64,000 nt of DNA from Peronospora farinosa (Eukaryota > Oomycota > Peronosporomycetes > Peronosporales > Peronosporaceae), in the NCBI GenBank assembly GCA_947646735.1, contig CANTFK010000994.1, forward strand, positions 496,001 to 560,000, written 5' to 3'. The notes below the pieces were generated by a model. That model made no database searches and was not told where the DNA came from. It saw nothing but the letters and a program-made list of their open reading frames with translations. Below, piece by piece: positions 32,890 through 44,167 of the stretch; within the stretch, counting starts at the first letter, position 1, and the number at the start of each line of letters is the position of its first letter. Both the position numbers and the translations under genes were made by a program.

Positions 32890-33528
32890 TGTAGCGGAGC
32901 TGCACAGCTCTTTAGCCAGAGGAAGACTTTCGGCTGGAAGCCTCTTAGTTCGAGAGAACTAAATAGAGTTAAGGCTAAAAGCCACTTAGTTCTAAGGAAC
33001 TAATTAAACGACGTTAAAGTCACCCTGTTCTAAGGAAGTAGGAGGGACTTTTAGTCAGCAAGCAATAAGCTTAAGGTTCAGAGAACCAACGCACAGAGTG
33101 CAAGAACAAGCTAGAAGCTTGGAGGTTCAGAGAACCAACGCACGAAGTGCACAAGAGAACAAGTCAGAACGACTTGTGGTCTTAAACTCAAAAGGAGAAC
33201 TGATTTTATTTATGCCTTAAGATATTATGAATAGTCCTACTTTAAGTACACTACACTAGATTAATTACTATAATAGTAGTTATTATATGCAGACTTTGCT
33301 ATTGAACGACGTATCGTCTTAACATCTGTGTATGATGTACTTAATGGAGCGTTATCGATTTATCGAATCCTAATCGGTAAGATACGATATTACCGAATAC
33401 CGTATCTTAACGCTCATACTTAATACCTCTCTAACGAGAAGTATAATAATGCATTAGATGCAATACAAAGGAGAGTTTAAGCGTAAACTCTCGGAAAGAC
33501 GTTACAACCGTCGTGTAACCCCGTTACA
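32890..33528 (-). repeat. E3 3' LTR
   Basis: 639 bp; on the plus strand it reads from TGTAGCGGAGCTGC to AACCCCGTTACA. The polypurine tract (GGTGGGGGAGGG on the coding strand) follows at 33529-33541. Confidence 0.93.
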
Positions 33529-33545
33529 CCCTCCCCCACCGGACT

Positions 33546-33564
33546 GACATTCCCATAGAATGTC
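33546..33564. repeat. Hairpin next to the E3 polypurine tract
   Basis: GACATTC (33546-33552) and GAATGTC (33558-33564) with a 5-nt loop, just inside the 3' LTR. E4 retains a related sequence, and comparable hairpins occur at this spot in E1 (911-930) and E2. Confidence 0.6.
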
Positions 33565-33640
33565 ATTCGACATCTTTCCTCTTTTTGAGGTTTTGCTTTA
33601 GCGAGCGTTTAAACCTTACGATTTGTTTACGGCACACAAC

Positions 33641-34924
33641 ATGATGCCTCCTGGCAATGAGTCACAGACTCTTCGGGACCTCATTGAAGACAAACTTGAC
33701 GAAGCGGTTGATTACGAAAGTGACACCGTCTTTGTGGGACCCGATGGGTCCCCTTTAGCCACCCTCACGGGTGAAGATGACACTAGTCATGCACCGAATC
33801 CGTTCCCTGAACGTGGTGCAGCAGATGCGCTAACAGCGTTACGTGACCCGCCTGACGTATCATCAACGGTAACGGTTACCAATCCACTCGACGAGCAGCA
33901 ACAGCGGTCCATCGACCAAGAGGAAGGCGCCAAGCGCCGAACGAAGAACATGACGCGGCTGCAGGACCACCGACAGTACAGGTTCAAGCCACCTACGGTG
34001 GAAGAACGTCTAAAGGAAGCATCTGGGCATTCCCTTTCTGGTTGGACCATTGGGCCTGAGGCCATTTCACCTGAGGATGTTGCCACACGCACGGCACTTC
34101 GACAACGATATCTGGAGCCCCATATCACTACTCAAAGCCAATACTTGGCACGCCTTAATAGGCAAGTGCGCGGTGCGCCAGTTCCTCCGATGAAGGGTGT
34201 TCCCATCCTTCTGTTCGCGGGGGAAACCGAGGACGAAGAAGACACGGCTTTCAGCCGCTGGGCGCATTATGCGCGACGTTTAAGCAGAATATGGGATCTA
34301 CGGGCAAGCGCCGATGTGGCAGATATCCGACTTGAGCGGAAGATGCGTTATGATTACGCTAAATTGAAGGCCCGGGGGAAATTGAAATCCCAACGAACGC
34401 ATTATGCGCCTGCTGCCCAGCAGCCCAATGTTTCGGCTACCCCTGTAGCCGCGAGTTCACGACAGCCCGAGGCCGCTAACCCGCCTACCCTCACCCTTAC
34501 TGGTGAGAAGCGTCAGCGCCAACAGACAGACCCTGCACACGACGCTCAAAAACGTCCACGGCGTACGGGCAATCCTGCCGAAGGGGAGTCTCAAATTCCC
34601 ATGAATTCCATGATTCGGGATAACCCCGCCATTTCACCAGATACTGGTTTTGACCATGGCGGCGATGCTTCTGCAGTAGACGCTCCACATGGAACTGCAG
34701 GTTCCCCTGCGCATCGAGCAAAGGAGGAGGAGGTTGGTGTATCGGAACAAGCTCATGCCGAGCTTGTTCAGGAGGTGCGGACCCTTCGTGAGGAGAGGCA
34801 TACGATGAACTCCCGGCTTGAGTCCCTGGAAGAGAGTCGGACCCGAATGCAGGGTCAACTTGACTTGTTGGTGCAGATGCTCCGTCCCGCGACAATGCCA
34901 ATGGGCCCGGCGCGAGCGCCTTAG
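33641..34924 (+). CDS. E3 antisense ORF, intact 427-residue protein
   Basis: Uninterrupted frame on the strand opposite to gag-pol, from the ATG at 33641 (a second ATG follows directly), 113 bp inside the 3' LTR. The acidic N-terminus contains DEAVDYESD and GPDGSPLATLTGEDD. A basic/Gln-rich segment follows, then a central helical region (FSRWAHYARRLSRIWDLRA; RKMRYDYAKLKARGK), a Pro/Ala/Thr-rich spacer with KRPRRT, and a C-terminal coiled coil (about residues 365-420, LVQEVRTLREERHTMNSRLE). The 3' third overlaps the sense chromodomain at 34497-34901. Placement and domain order match the antisense frames of E1 and E2. I know of no named family. A nuclear, leucine-zipper-like regulator is a guess. 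Confidence 0.65.
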   Translation: MMPPGNESQTLRDLIEDKLDEAVDYESDTVFVGPDGSPLATLTGEDDTSHAPNPFPERGAADALTALRDPPDVSSTVTVTNPLDEQQQRSIDQEEGAKRRTKNMTRLQDHRQYRFKPPTVEERLKEASGHSLSGWTIGPEAISPEDVATRTALRQRYLEPHITTQSQYLARLNRQVRGAPVPPMKGVPILLFAGETEDEEDTAFSRWAHYARRLSRIWDLRASADVADIRLERKMRYDYAKLKARGKLKSQRTHYAPAAQQPNVSATPVAASSRQPEAANPPTLTLTGEKRQRQQTDPAHDAQKRPRRTGNPAEGESQIPMNSMIRDNPAISPDTGFDHGGDASAVDAPHGTAGSPAHRAKEEEVGVSEQAHAELVQEVRTLREERHTMNSRLESLEESRTRMQGQLDLLVQMLRPATMPMGPARAP

Positions 34925-37900
34925 CGTCTATTTGGGACGGATCCCGATAAGGTTATAGCATGGCGACATAGAACACAGGATGTGTACGCAATTTGCGCGG
35001 CAAGTTAAGCGTATACGCTGTGCCTTTCTTGGCAATGACCTTAAAGGGTCCGATAAAGCGCGGGCGCAACTTCGACTTAAAGACAGCGGATACTACATTG
35101 GTAGGTAGGTTTTTAGCATTAAGTAATACTTGGTCTCCGACCTCATAATCATTAATACAACCTCTGCCTTTCGCATCTGCATATTCCTTTTGTTTATCTT
35201 GACTATCAGCCATTGCATCTTGCACATGTCGTAAGACATTTAGTCGCGTTGCGAGAAACGCATTTACCTGTTTCCTAACAGTATTAGGGCTGACATCAGC
35301 AAGCCGATCGGCAACCTCTCCCTCACCAAGCCCTGAACCACTCGGTGGTAGCGTTAACGGAACGCGTGGGTGTGTGAGACCATTGACATAGAACGGAGTG
35401 TAGCCGGTGGAGGCTGCACGGAATTATTGAGTGCAAACTTAACTACAGGGAGCATAGAGCTCCAACGCTTAGGCGTTTCAGCACAAACGCTGCGTAGGAT
35501 GTCTTCAACAACGCGATTTACGCGTTCGGTTTGACCATCGGTCTGCGGATGATCCGCCGTGGACATGTCCAAACGGGTGCCCAGCACCTGGAAGACGGAC
35601 TTCCAAAATTTACTCGTAAAACGAGGATCACGATCAGAAACAATTGCCACTGGCAAGCCATGTTGGCGAAACACCCGATCGATAAACAGCTCCGCTGTAC
35701 CCGCACCATCGATCGAATCTGGCACAGCCGCTAAGTGAGCCATCTTGCTCAAACGGTCAACAAAGACCACAATACCTGTATTGCCATGCGAATCTCTCGG
35801 TAGGCCAAATACAAAGTCCATACTAATGGACTCCCAGCACCCAGTGGGAATAGGCAAACTAGCCAGCGGCGCTGCCGAATGGGGCGAGGGTTTCACCAGC
35901 TGACACATTTCACACGTACGCACATATGTGCTCACCCATTTGTATAATTTGGGCCACCAATAACTTTGGCATACTGCCCCATAGGTCTTTTCACGACCAA
36001 AATGACCACCGATGGCGGTGTCATGTACCTCATAGAGGATACGATGCTTCAGGTCCTCGTCATGAGGAACTACAATACGCGGAGGATCCGCTACATCTGT
36101 ACGATAGTACAACAGCCCCTCATCGATAGAATATCGATGGAGGCTCGCACGTAATCGCGCCGACAATTTAATGTCCGAGTCTTTAAACTCCTCACTGCCA
36201 AGAGCATGTAGCAACGCTATACAGTGATCATCTTTAGCATACGCCGTACGAATGAGATCGGTGATAGAAGACGACAACATCGTCACATGAGCAAGCTCAT
36301 AATCAGGTCTGCGTGACAACGCATCAGCCAAAGCATTTTGCTTGCCCGGCTTATGTTTCACCTCGAAATTATATTCGGCAAAGAAAGACAGCCATCTGGC
36401 CATTCTCTGCGAGAGATGCGGCGACTGAGTCGCAGTGCGTAACGACGCATGATCGGTATAGATCACAAAAGGCTTTGAGCCCAGCAGATGAACTCTGAAT
36501 TTGACCAGGGCATACTTCATCGCAAGTAGCTCTTTGTCGTGAACTGGATAGTTCTTTTCTGCAGCTTTCAGCTGGCGAGATTCAAAAGCGATTACACGCT
36601 CACGGCCTTCATCATCTGATTGTAACAGAGCACTGCCAATGGCAAAATCCGATGCGTCACAGACGACGCTAAACGGTCGGTCAGGGTCTGGCAAAGCCAA
36701 AATAGGAGCATGTAGAAGGCTTGCCTTCACTGCTTGAAAAGCATTTTCGTGTTCGGCATGCCAACACCATTCCACATCCTTTTTAAGGAGATTGGATAAC
36801 GGCCGAGCCATATCAGCGTAATTTTCGCTATACTTGTGTAAGTAATTGGCAAGGCCAAGCCATTTACGCAAGTCCTTCTGAGATTGTGGAACAGGCCAAT
36901 CGACTATGGCTTTGACTTTGGCGGGATCCGCTCGTAGTCCTCGCTTCCCAATGAAGCACCCTAAAAAGGGAATTTCTTCGGCCCCGAAGATGCACTTAGA
37001 GGCATTAGCATATAATTTATTAGTGCGCATGCACTCGAGCACTGCTCGTAAATGAACAATATGGTTCTCAATATCTGACCGCCCATGTTCAGCTCGGCTA
37101 TGGACAAAAATGTCATCAAAATACGTCTGTGCATAACTTCGATGGGGTCGAAACAATTGCGTCACCAAACGGTTAAACGTAGCCGGAGCATTAGATAGCC
37201 CTTGGGGCATCACTAACCACTCCCAGAGCATACCGCTCGGAGTACTAACAGCATTAAGCGGAATATCACTAGCTCGCATGAGCAATTGGTAATAACCATC
37301 GACTAAGTCGAGCGCACTGTACATGGTACAACCGACCATATTGTTCTGAAGAACATCCTTTCTAGATATCGGTGTCTGTGCAGGTATAGTGGCCGCATTG
37401 AGCTTATTATAAGCATGAACAATACGCCATTTACCATTTGGTTTCTTAACACAGAAAGTGGGTGTCGAGTGCGGAGATTTACTTTCACGCACCATGCCCG
37501 CTGCGTGCTTTGCACGAAAGAACTCGTCAATGACGTCACACTGTTCTTTGGGTAAAGGCCACTGCCGTGTTACACAGTATTTGGTTCCGGGAACCAAGTC
37601 AATTTCATGACGTACGCCCCTATCAGGTGGTAGAACCGACGGTGGATCGTGACACACCACGTCCTGGAATTCTTTTACCAAAGGATAGTAGGGATCTGAA
37701 TGGTTCTTTAGAATAGATGCCCCACTACGTGCACTTAGTGCCGCTTTGGTATCTTCAAGGACTGTCTCATCGACAAGCGAGGATGAGTTCAGCTCGAGGT
37801 TAGGTCGAATGACCACCATATCGGACAGAGCACCTGCCTTCAAGGCCTGATGAAATTCATCCACAGACATTTCGTCTAGCTCTAAAAGAGCATTTAATGA

Positions 37901-39217
37901 TGGGAGGGCCTCAAGGTCAACCTCACCATCTACATCACCTGTCACTCCGTTGACCATGGTGTACAACTGGTCATTGACATTACTATGCGATAAAACAGAC
38001 GCTTTGCGCCTCGCAGCCGCCATCTGGCGACGCTGCCGTCTCATTGACGAGACCGTACTCTTTACAGTACTTGGGATGTTATCGTCCCCAAGGTCAACAG
38101 ACCCCTTGTCGTTTACCTGCCCTATGTAAGGGCCGATGTCATTACCGACACCCAATGGGTCACTAGTACCAGTGACTTCACTAACAAGGTCATTGACCTT
38201 CACTCGCTCTATACGAGAGCCGATGTCATTACCGACACCCAGTGGGTCACTAGTACCAGTGACTTCACTAACAAGGTCATTGACCTTCACTCGCTCTATA
38301 CGAGAGCCGATGTCATTACCGACATCCAGTGAATCGCATTTCCAGCCAATATCACTAACAGGGTCATCGACCTTCACTTGCTCTATACGAGAGCCGATGT
38401 CATTACAGACATCCAGTGAATCGCATTTACAGCCAATATCACTAACAAGGTCATTGACCTTAACTTGCTCTATACGAGAGCCGATGTCATTACCGACATC
38501 CAGTGGGTCACTAGTACCAGTGACTTCACTAACAAGGTCATTGACCTTCACTCGCTCTATACGAGAGCCGATGTCATTACCGACATCCAGTAAATCGCAT
38601 TTACAGCCAATATTACTATGAGTATCACTTAACGGAGTACGTGCCGTTCCATTAAGTGTCATTGAGCTCTGCTCGACACTATTATTGTTGACATCGGAGT
38701 TTATCAACTCAGACACTCCAATGTCCAGCACATTAACTGAATCAGTTAATGGCTCGCGCCAATAGCACTTTTGTTTCTTAGCGAAGGTGGGTTCATGACT
38801 CTCCAAAGCTTCGCTAGGAACATTGCGCGTTGCGCCTAAAGTTTTGGATCTCCAATCGATCCACGGCTCATGGCGTTCCAGCCAGGCCATACCGAGAATG
38901 AGATCATATCTCGAGTCCAAATCTAGGACAAGACAGCGTTCAACGCTATTGAAATCTAAAAATTTCACACCTAAGTTCAACGGAACTTTAGGAACGGTGA
39001 CACGTACACCGGTCGCGAGACGCACGGTTATACTGTCACCCTCTTGCGCTTCTAGCGCCTCAGCATACAGCTGACTCCCCTCAAGGGAGCGACGTCGGAC
39101 ATAATTCCCTGACGCCCCTGAGTCAATTAAAATTGACCATGGTTTCTCAAAACCCTTAACGGTTGCCGACACAACCAACAAGCCTGGCTTGTAATTTTGT
39201 TCTATGGGAGCATCCAC
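34497..39217 (-). pseudogene. E3 pol (protease to chromodomain), one frameshift and one stop
   Basis: The pol frame is open upstream of 39217 into the gag end, in the -1 frame relative to gag. The protease has [13 protein letters not shown] linker with 87-bp repeats follows. RT has YFDD at 37112-37123 and RNase H has [13 protein letters not shown]. Integrase has [31 protein letters not shown] and [10 protein letters not shown], so all DDE residues are present. A one-base deletion relative to E4 near 35415 breaks the frame after LNNSV. The tail resumes (GPFKVIAKKG; HPVFYVAML) and stops at 34953, where E4 reads on. The chromodomain (NQYLVKWRGYPESWNSWEF) is at 34497-34901. Confidence 0.9.
38125..38610 (-). 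repeat. 87-bp tandem repeats in the E3 protease-RT linker
   Basis: Five full copies and one partial copy of a 29-residue unit containing [19 protein letters not shown]. The unit ends in one of two alternating cassettes, EVTGTSDP or DIGCKCDS. E4 has two full copies at about 58540-58750. Confidence 0.88.
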
Positions 39218-39303
39218 AGAACCACCTGGGGCTAAGCCCTGTTTACCTTTACCTCCTAAAGATTCAACAGAACTTAGTTCTTTCCCAGTAGGGCGCCCCG
39301 CGC

Positions 39304-40305
39304 CTACTGGGAGTCGACATTTTCCCCTGCGGTGCTCGCCTTTTGGCTAGGAGCAGGGCTTCGGCTTTGCCGATTTGAACGTTGCTTTCGCAACGGACAG
39401 CTAGGGCGGAGATGCCTAGTGCTTCCGCACATGTAACATCTACGGATGCTACCTTGCTGCTCAGCAGCTTGAAGCTCAGCTTCTTCAGCATGGCTGAGGT
39501 CCATGGGTTCCGCCCTATTAGAGGTATTTGATTGATACCAGGGCAGACCATATCGAGCAGATTTAAAATTGAATTCAGCGTTAAATGCTACGCTTACTGC
39601 CTCCTCAAAAGTTGAAGGCTGGACACGGAAAACTTCCGTCCTGGCGACCCCAGTGCGAAGTCCCTCCATAAAAATGGTTACTCGGACTTCCTCTGCCAGT
39701 GGGTCCTGCTGCATAGCAGCAATGAGAGTTCTCAACTCTTGGACATAGTCCGACAATTCTTTCTTACCCTGTCGGGTAGCTAGGAAGCGTGAGCGCACAC
39801 GATAAGCCTGATTAGGCGGTGCAAACACACAAGTTAATTGCTTTTTAAGCATCTCCCATGTGGGAAATGCAGCATTTACAGAGACACCGCTCGTTAGAGC
39901 CCACTCTCTAGCTCTTCCACCGAGCTTAGAAATGGCCAAGCCAACTCGTTGCTTATCGGATGCAAGCATGGCGGCATCCATTGCCATTTCAACTTCTCGG
40001 ATCCAGAGGAGAAGGTTCTCTCCCTCCTTCCCCTCGAAGGTCTTGACACTTAAAACAAGTGGACGAGCCTTTGGCTCTGCATCGGTCACAGGTACCGGAA
40101 TGTACTGTATAGGCGCGGCTGACGCTGCCTGGTCATGGACCTGCCCGAGGAGCGTTGCCTCATAACGCATAAAGGCCTCAAGACGAGCATTTAGAACCTC
40201 GGGGCCTTGGGCCAAAAGGGCCTCGATTTGATCAGGCCCGACGAACGCAGATAGTTTATCTAAGGCGAGTCGTTGTGCCTCAGAGAGGTGATTTTGATTC
40301 TCCAT
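39304..40305 (-). CDS. E3 gag, intact
   Basis: 333 residues from the ATG at 40305. An N-terminal helical segment ([21 protein letters not shown]) precedes the capsid core ([49 protein letters not shown]). A complete CCHC zinc knuckle, [14 protein letters not shown], and a basic Ser-rich tail follow. The stop lies within an overlap with the -1 pol frame. It forms the particle shell and packages element RNA. Intact, so it could serve E4 or other copies in trans. Confidence 0.93.
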   Translation of the reverse strand: MENQNHLSEAQRLALDKLSAFVGPDQIEALLAQGPEVLNARLEAFMRYEATLLGQVHDQAASAAPIQYIPVPVTDAEPKARPLVLSVKTFEGKEGENLLLWIREVEMAMDAAMLASDKQRVGLAISKLGGRAREWALTSGVSVNAAFPTWEMLKKQLTCVFAPPNQAYRVRSRFLATRQGKKELSDYVQELRTLIAAMQQDPLAEEVRVTIFMEGLRTGVARTEVFRVQPSTFEEAVSVAFNAEFNFKSARYGLPWYQSNTSNRAEPMDLSHAEEAELQAAEQQGSIRRCYMCGSTRHLRPSCPLRKQRSNRQSRSPAPSQKASTAGENVDSQ

Positions 40306-40354
40306 TCTCACAGAGGGTCAGTCTTTAAAGACTCAGGTGTAGGATTGACTACAA

Positions 40355-40363
40355 GTGCTACCA
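40355..40363 (-). promoter_or_regulatory. E3 primer-binding site
   Basis: TGGTAGCAC on the minus strand, two bases from the 5' LTR. Confidence 0.7.
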
Positions 40364-40365
40364 AG

Positions 40366-41003
40366 TGTAGCGGAGCTGCACAGCTCTTTAGCCAGAGGAA
40401 GACTTTCGGCTGGAAGCCTCTTAGTTCGAGAGAACTAAATAGAGTTAAGGCTAAAAGCCACTTAGTTCTAAGGAACTAGTTATTCGACGTTAAGGTCACC
40501 CTCTTCTAAGGAAGTAGGAGGGACTCTTAGTCAGCAAGCAATAAGCTTAAGGTTCAGAGAACCAACGCACAGAGTGCAAGAGCAAGCTAGAAGCTTAGGG
40601 TTCAGAGAACCAACGCACGAAGTGCACAAGAGAACAAGTCAGAACGACTTGTGGTCTTAAACTCAAAAGGAGAACTGATTTTATTTATGCCTTAAGATAT
40701 TATGAATAGTCCTACTTTAAGTACACTACACTAGATTAATTACTATAATAGTAGTTATTATATGCAGACTTTGCTATTGAACGACGTATCGTCTTAACAT
40801 CTGTGTATGATGTACTTAATGGAGCGTTATCGATTTATCGAATCCTAATCGGTAAGATACGGTATTACCGAATACCGTATCTTAACGCTCATACTTAATA
40901 CCTCTCTAACGAGAAGTATAATAATGCATTATATGCAATACAAAGGAGAGTTTAAGCGTAAACTCTCGGAAAGACGTTACAACCGTCGTGTAACCCCGTT
41001 ACA
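40366..41003 (-). repeat. E3 5' LTR
   Basis: 638 bp, same boundaries as the 3' copy, about ten differences from it. Confidence 0.93.
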
Positions 41004-41808
41004 GGGACATTCCCGAAAGAGATGCTCCTGGGTCTCCTTTTGGTCTACCGATACCAGGCTTGTGCATGATCCGTCCGGGGCCGGTTTTGGTACCAAAAGT
41101 GTAGCTGCCCGGTAATGTGGCAATGTCGTGTCCATAGCTGATAATCGGTTACCGCATGGCCGTGATCCCATATCTGAGGCGGCGTGACATCCAGAGCTGT
41201 GCGTTGCCACCTCGATTCTGGCTCTTGGTGGCTAGCCGATCGATGACCTGCTTCAGCGGTGCTGCAAGACAACGCTTTGTCGCCTGGAAAGCTTGCTGTT
41301 TCAAGAAAGCGAATAGTCGATGATTGGGAACCGTAGGCGGTGCGGAATATGAATAGTGGTGGATCTGTGGGTTGGAAGAAAAGACAACCTCATGTCGGCT
41401 GCGCTTGCTCTCCGCTTGTTCAGTAAGTTCCTGCGATTTCCCCTTGACCAGTAGCGGATCGCCGTCGAAAACCCAAAGTATACCATTGTGGCATTGGATG
41501 AGCTTCCAACTCTGAGGGTGATCAGATTTAACTGAGAGAGAAAGGTCCCAGACCTTGCCTGGTCCGACCAGCACCCATGAGATGGCTTGCGTGAGTGGTG
41601 GCTGTTGCCGTAGCCGCAATGGGATTGGGCACCCTACCGAATTTCCTACGTCTAATGGCGGTGATGAAAGTAAGACTATGATCGTCCATTCTCGAGGTTT
41701 CGCAAGCGAATGGCAGGGGGCGTGGACGTCCTTGCCAATGCCGCTGAAGACGTATTCTTGGGGACCAGTCTGCTGGATGTGGAGTTGCTCGAGAAGACAT
41801 TACTAATT
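41004..41808 (-). pseudogene. LINE 3' ORF relic, upstream half
   Basis: Minus-strand frames with several shifts. A Trp-rich stretch (VWDLSLSVKSDH; GILWVFDGDPLL) is followed by YQLWTRHCHITGQLHFW and then KETQEHLFREC next to the E3 target site. This is the pattern just before the C-terminal zinc motif of LINE ORF2 proteins. The remainder continues at 32889 and below, so E3 split it. Confidence 0.6.
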
Positions 41809-42817
41809 CTATTATAATTGGATCGGGACAGCTTTAGCAAATATCATCGCCCTGAGGCCGCCACGGAAGGGGCTCGGAGAGGTGCAGTATCCAGTCATTT
41901 CTTCCCACCAACTGGTCGATGATGACCAAAGGTCCGGTAGATGGTCCCGTACTCGTGCTAGGCTTACCTCCGTTTGCGCGATATCTGGCTTTAATGTGCA
42001 GCCGAGTTCATGAATTAGATCCGGATACCGCTCGAAAGACGGCGATACGATGTGGTTTATACGCTCGGTTGATGCGGGCTGACGCTCGTGTTACGTACAC
42101 CATGCGTAATCCAGGACACCCACGCTGTGAGATACACATCCGCCAGCCGAGCAAGTGCCAGTCGCGCGTGTTTCACCCACTGTGTTTTGGTGGCAACGGG
42201 GACGGAAACTAGGCCAATTCCTCCTGCCTCAATAACTTATGTGATGAAAAGGCTCTAGTGAAAAAAATTATATGGTTCAAGAATCAGATATCAGATTTAT
42301 AAATCATGATTTTGAAGAGGCGCCATATGATATGGCGCCCGTCTGGCCTACCCACGATCTCGTGATGAGCCCGCGTCGCGTCTTATCTTCTTCTCTTGCA
42401 TGGCGACCGTATATCCTCGTCCCATCTGTCAGAATGTCATGCTAACAGCTAATCAGGTGAGGTCGTACATTACCCGTATCTAGTCTACCTCGAAGACCTG
42501 TCAGAAACGATGTCTTCTAACAGTTAAAACTTCATTCATATATCGAAGAGTGTGAAATTCCAAAACACATGGTCAAATGTGAACCTAAAATGGAAAATTG
42601 TCCGTATCGATATGGAGTGGGATCACTTCGATGTGTGGAACTGGAATCCGACCGATAGAGCCAAGAAAAAAAAACACTGAAATTTAGCTATTTGCAGCTG
42701 TTAAGACATAGAAATAAAAGGCCTACAGAACTTTGTTGGTTGTTAGCTTAAAAAGAGTGGTAAGCAACATTGATAGTGCTAGTTCACCTCTTCTTGCTCC
42801 TCCTCTGCCATTAAAAA
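41809..42817. other. No gene recognised
   Basis: Right flank of the LINE relic grading into the 5' region of the effector gene. A 97-codon plus-strand frame (41919-42212) has no recognisable feature and may be LINE debris. Confidence 0.45.
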
Positions 42818-42833
42818 ATTCACTTCCCAAATA
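42818..42833 (+). promoter_or_regulatory. Probable oomycete core promoter of RXLR effector 1
   Basis: ATTCACTTCCCAAATA matches the oomycete initiator-plus-flanking consensus (GCTCATTYYNCAWTTT) at 11 of 16 positions and lies 14 bp upstream of the ATG. Confidence 0.5.
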
Positions 42834-42846
42834 CTAAAGCTCAGTA

Positions 42847-43419
42847 ATGCGGCTACGCTATTTTTATGTTCTGCTAGCCATTGTTAGCTTCTACTTTGTC
42901 TGCGGCACCTTGTCTTCCGATTCCTCACAAAACCAGATCTCAAAGCGTGCATCACATGATACCACACCTTGTACCGAGTCGATGACTACAGGTACGAGGG
43001 ATGGCTCAAGGAAACGATTTTTGCGGGAAGGAAACTCTTTGAAAGAGAATTTGTCGGTCAGCGAGAAAGAAGAGAGAGGAACGAGTCTTGTGGAAGGCGT
43101 CGTCGGCTTGTTAAATAAAGCCAAAGTGGTACCGAACCTGCATAATCCACTAGTGATAGAGCAAGTAGCGAAGGTGGGAGAGTTAAAGACAAAGGTGTCA
43201 AGCCCATTACGAGACCTGAAACTTATGGACGCTGTCGTAACTGTGAAATTGTATCGCTCGTTGAAAAAATTAATCCCTCCAATGCGCGTATATAAGTGGC
43301 TGGGACTTGATCGAATGAGCGTGGAAAAACAAAAGAGCCACAGATACTACAAGTACTTTCAGTGGTACTTTCAGGAGTGGCATAAGGATCAAGCAAAAAT
43401 AGAAATTCTATCTATTTGA
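42847..43419 (+). CDS. RXLR-EER secreted effector candidate
   Basis: 190 residues, single exon. A clear signal peptide spans residues 1-22 (FYVLLAIVSFYFVCGT). RFLR is at 57-60 and EER at 75-77, spacing typical of oomycete RXLR-dEER effectors, which are secreted and act inside host plant cells. The C-terminal domain (78-190) is helical and Lys/Tyr/Trp-rich, with KVVPNLHNPLVIEQVAKVG and a terminal RYYKYFQWYFQEWHKDQ. It may hold a WY-like fold, but I cannot assign one. The host target is unknown. It lies between the E3-interrupted LINE relic and the housekeeping island, a typical gene-sparse setting for effectors. No frame damage. Confidence 0.9.
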   Translation: MRLRYFYVLLAIVSFYFVCGTLSSDSSQNQISKRASHDTTPCTESMTTGTRDGSRKRFLREGNSLKENLSVSEKEERGTSLVEGVVGLLNKAKVVPNLHNPLVIEQVAKVGELKTKVSSPLRDLKLMDAVVTVKLYRSLKKLIPPMRVYKWLGLDRMSVEKQKSHRYYKYFQWYFQEWHKDQAKIEILSI

Positions 43420-44167
43420 TTTCGTGCGAACATAACCAAGAAAATTCAGTACTTCGTACTTCATGAATATCGCCAATGTTTGCGCAACGTTGGGTCAATG
43501 TGCTCATTTTCAATGAAATCGGCCATGAATGATACAAGAAATTTAGTGGGGTCTAGCTAGTAGGTAGAATACCCAACTTTGAAATGAGTTGCGAGCTGAG
43601 AGAAGTAATGTAGCTTCTTTCTGATGTTGTTGTTGTTGTTGTTTGTAAATGGCGAAGTGAGATTATTAGTTGATAACGACTTGCTTCTCCGTTGCCGTTT
43701 GTAGTTTTGGGCAAAAATATATAACTTTCTGGCGAGGAGTAGGACTTGATTCAATCGGTAAAGGCTTGCTCGCTTGAAAAAAATTAACGGAGCTAGACAC
43801 AAAAATGGCAACGAGCTACCTTCGGTAACACATCGATCGCGCATGCCCGCAGAAACGGTAAATGCGCTCTTGATCACGTGTCAAACGCTGTCGGTTTAGC
43901 TGGTTTTTGCTACTTAACAATAAGGAGCTACGTCAATAATTGTGACCATCATCGGAAAGTGCGAGAATGCAAGTCACGAAGTACGTGAGACTTTACCAAA
44001 AGAAGCTACTGCACCTACACCACTACCTAAATAAATTTAACACAAACGTCCATCTCCACTATTAAAGGAATAAATAGAGCTAACAAAAATACAACAAAAG
44101 GAAGCTCAAAGGCCTTCAATTAAGATCGTACTCCCTCTCTTTCTGTATCATGTCAAGTGTCTAACAG
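43420..44167. other. Intergenic, contains a (TGT)6 microsatellite at 43625-43642
   Basis: No supported gene. The minus-strand open frame with a poly-Asn run is created by the TGT microsatellite. Confidence 0.55.

Larger units (their letters stand above)
32890..41003 (-). mobile_element. E3: Ty3/Gypsy chromovirus-type element inside a LINE relic
   Basis: 8114 bp on the minus strand, LTRs of 639 and 638 bp, perfect target duplication GGGAC (32885-32889 and 41004-41008). Gag and the antisense ORF are intact. Pol has one frameshift near 35415 and one stop at 34953. A closely related sibling, E4, lies at 56151-63974 in the opposite orientation. E3 has five full 87-bp repeats in pol where E4 has two, which explains most of the 290-bp length difference. 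The LTRs differ at roughly ten positions, so it is somewhat older than E4. Confidence 0.95.

Noticed and set aside
38125..38610. CRISPR-like array
   Set aside because: Direct tandem repeats without spacers, in frame in pol, in a eukaryotic genome.
38136..38621. 161-codon plus-strand frame of repeating MSLPT units
   Set aside because: Shadow of the 87-bp pol repeats in E3.
43557..43877. 106-codon minus-strand frame with poly-Asn
   Set aside because: Generated by the (TGT)6 microsatellite; no other feature.
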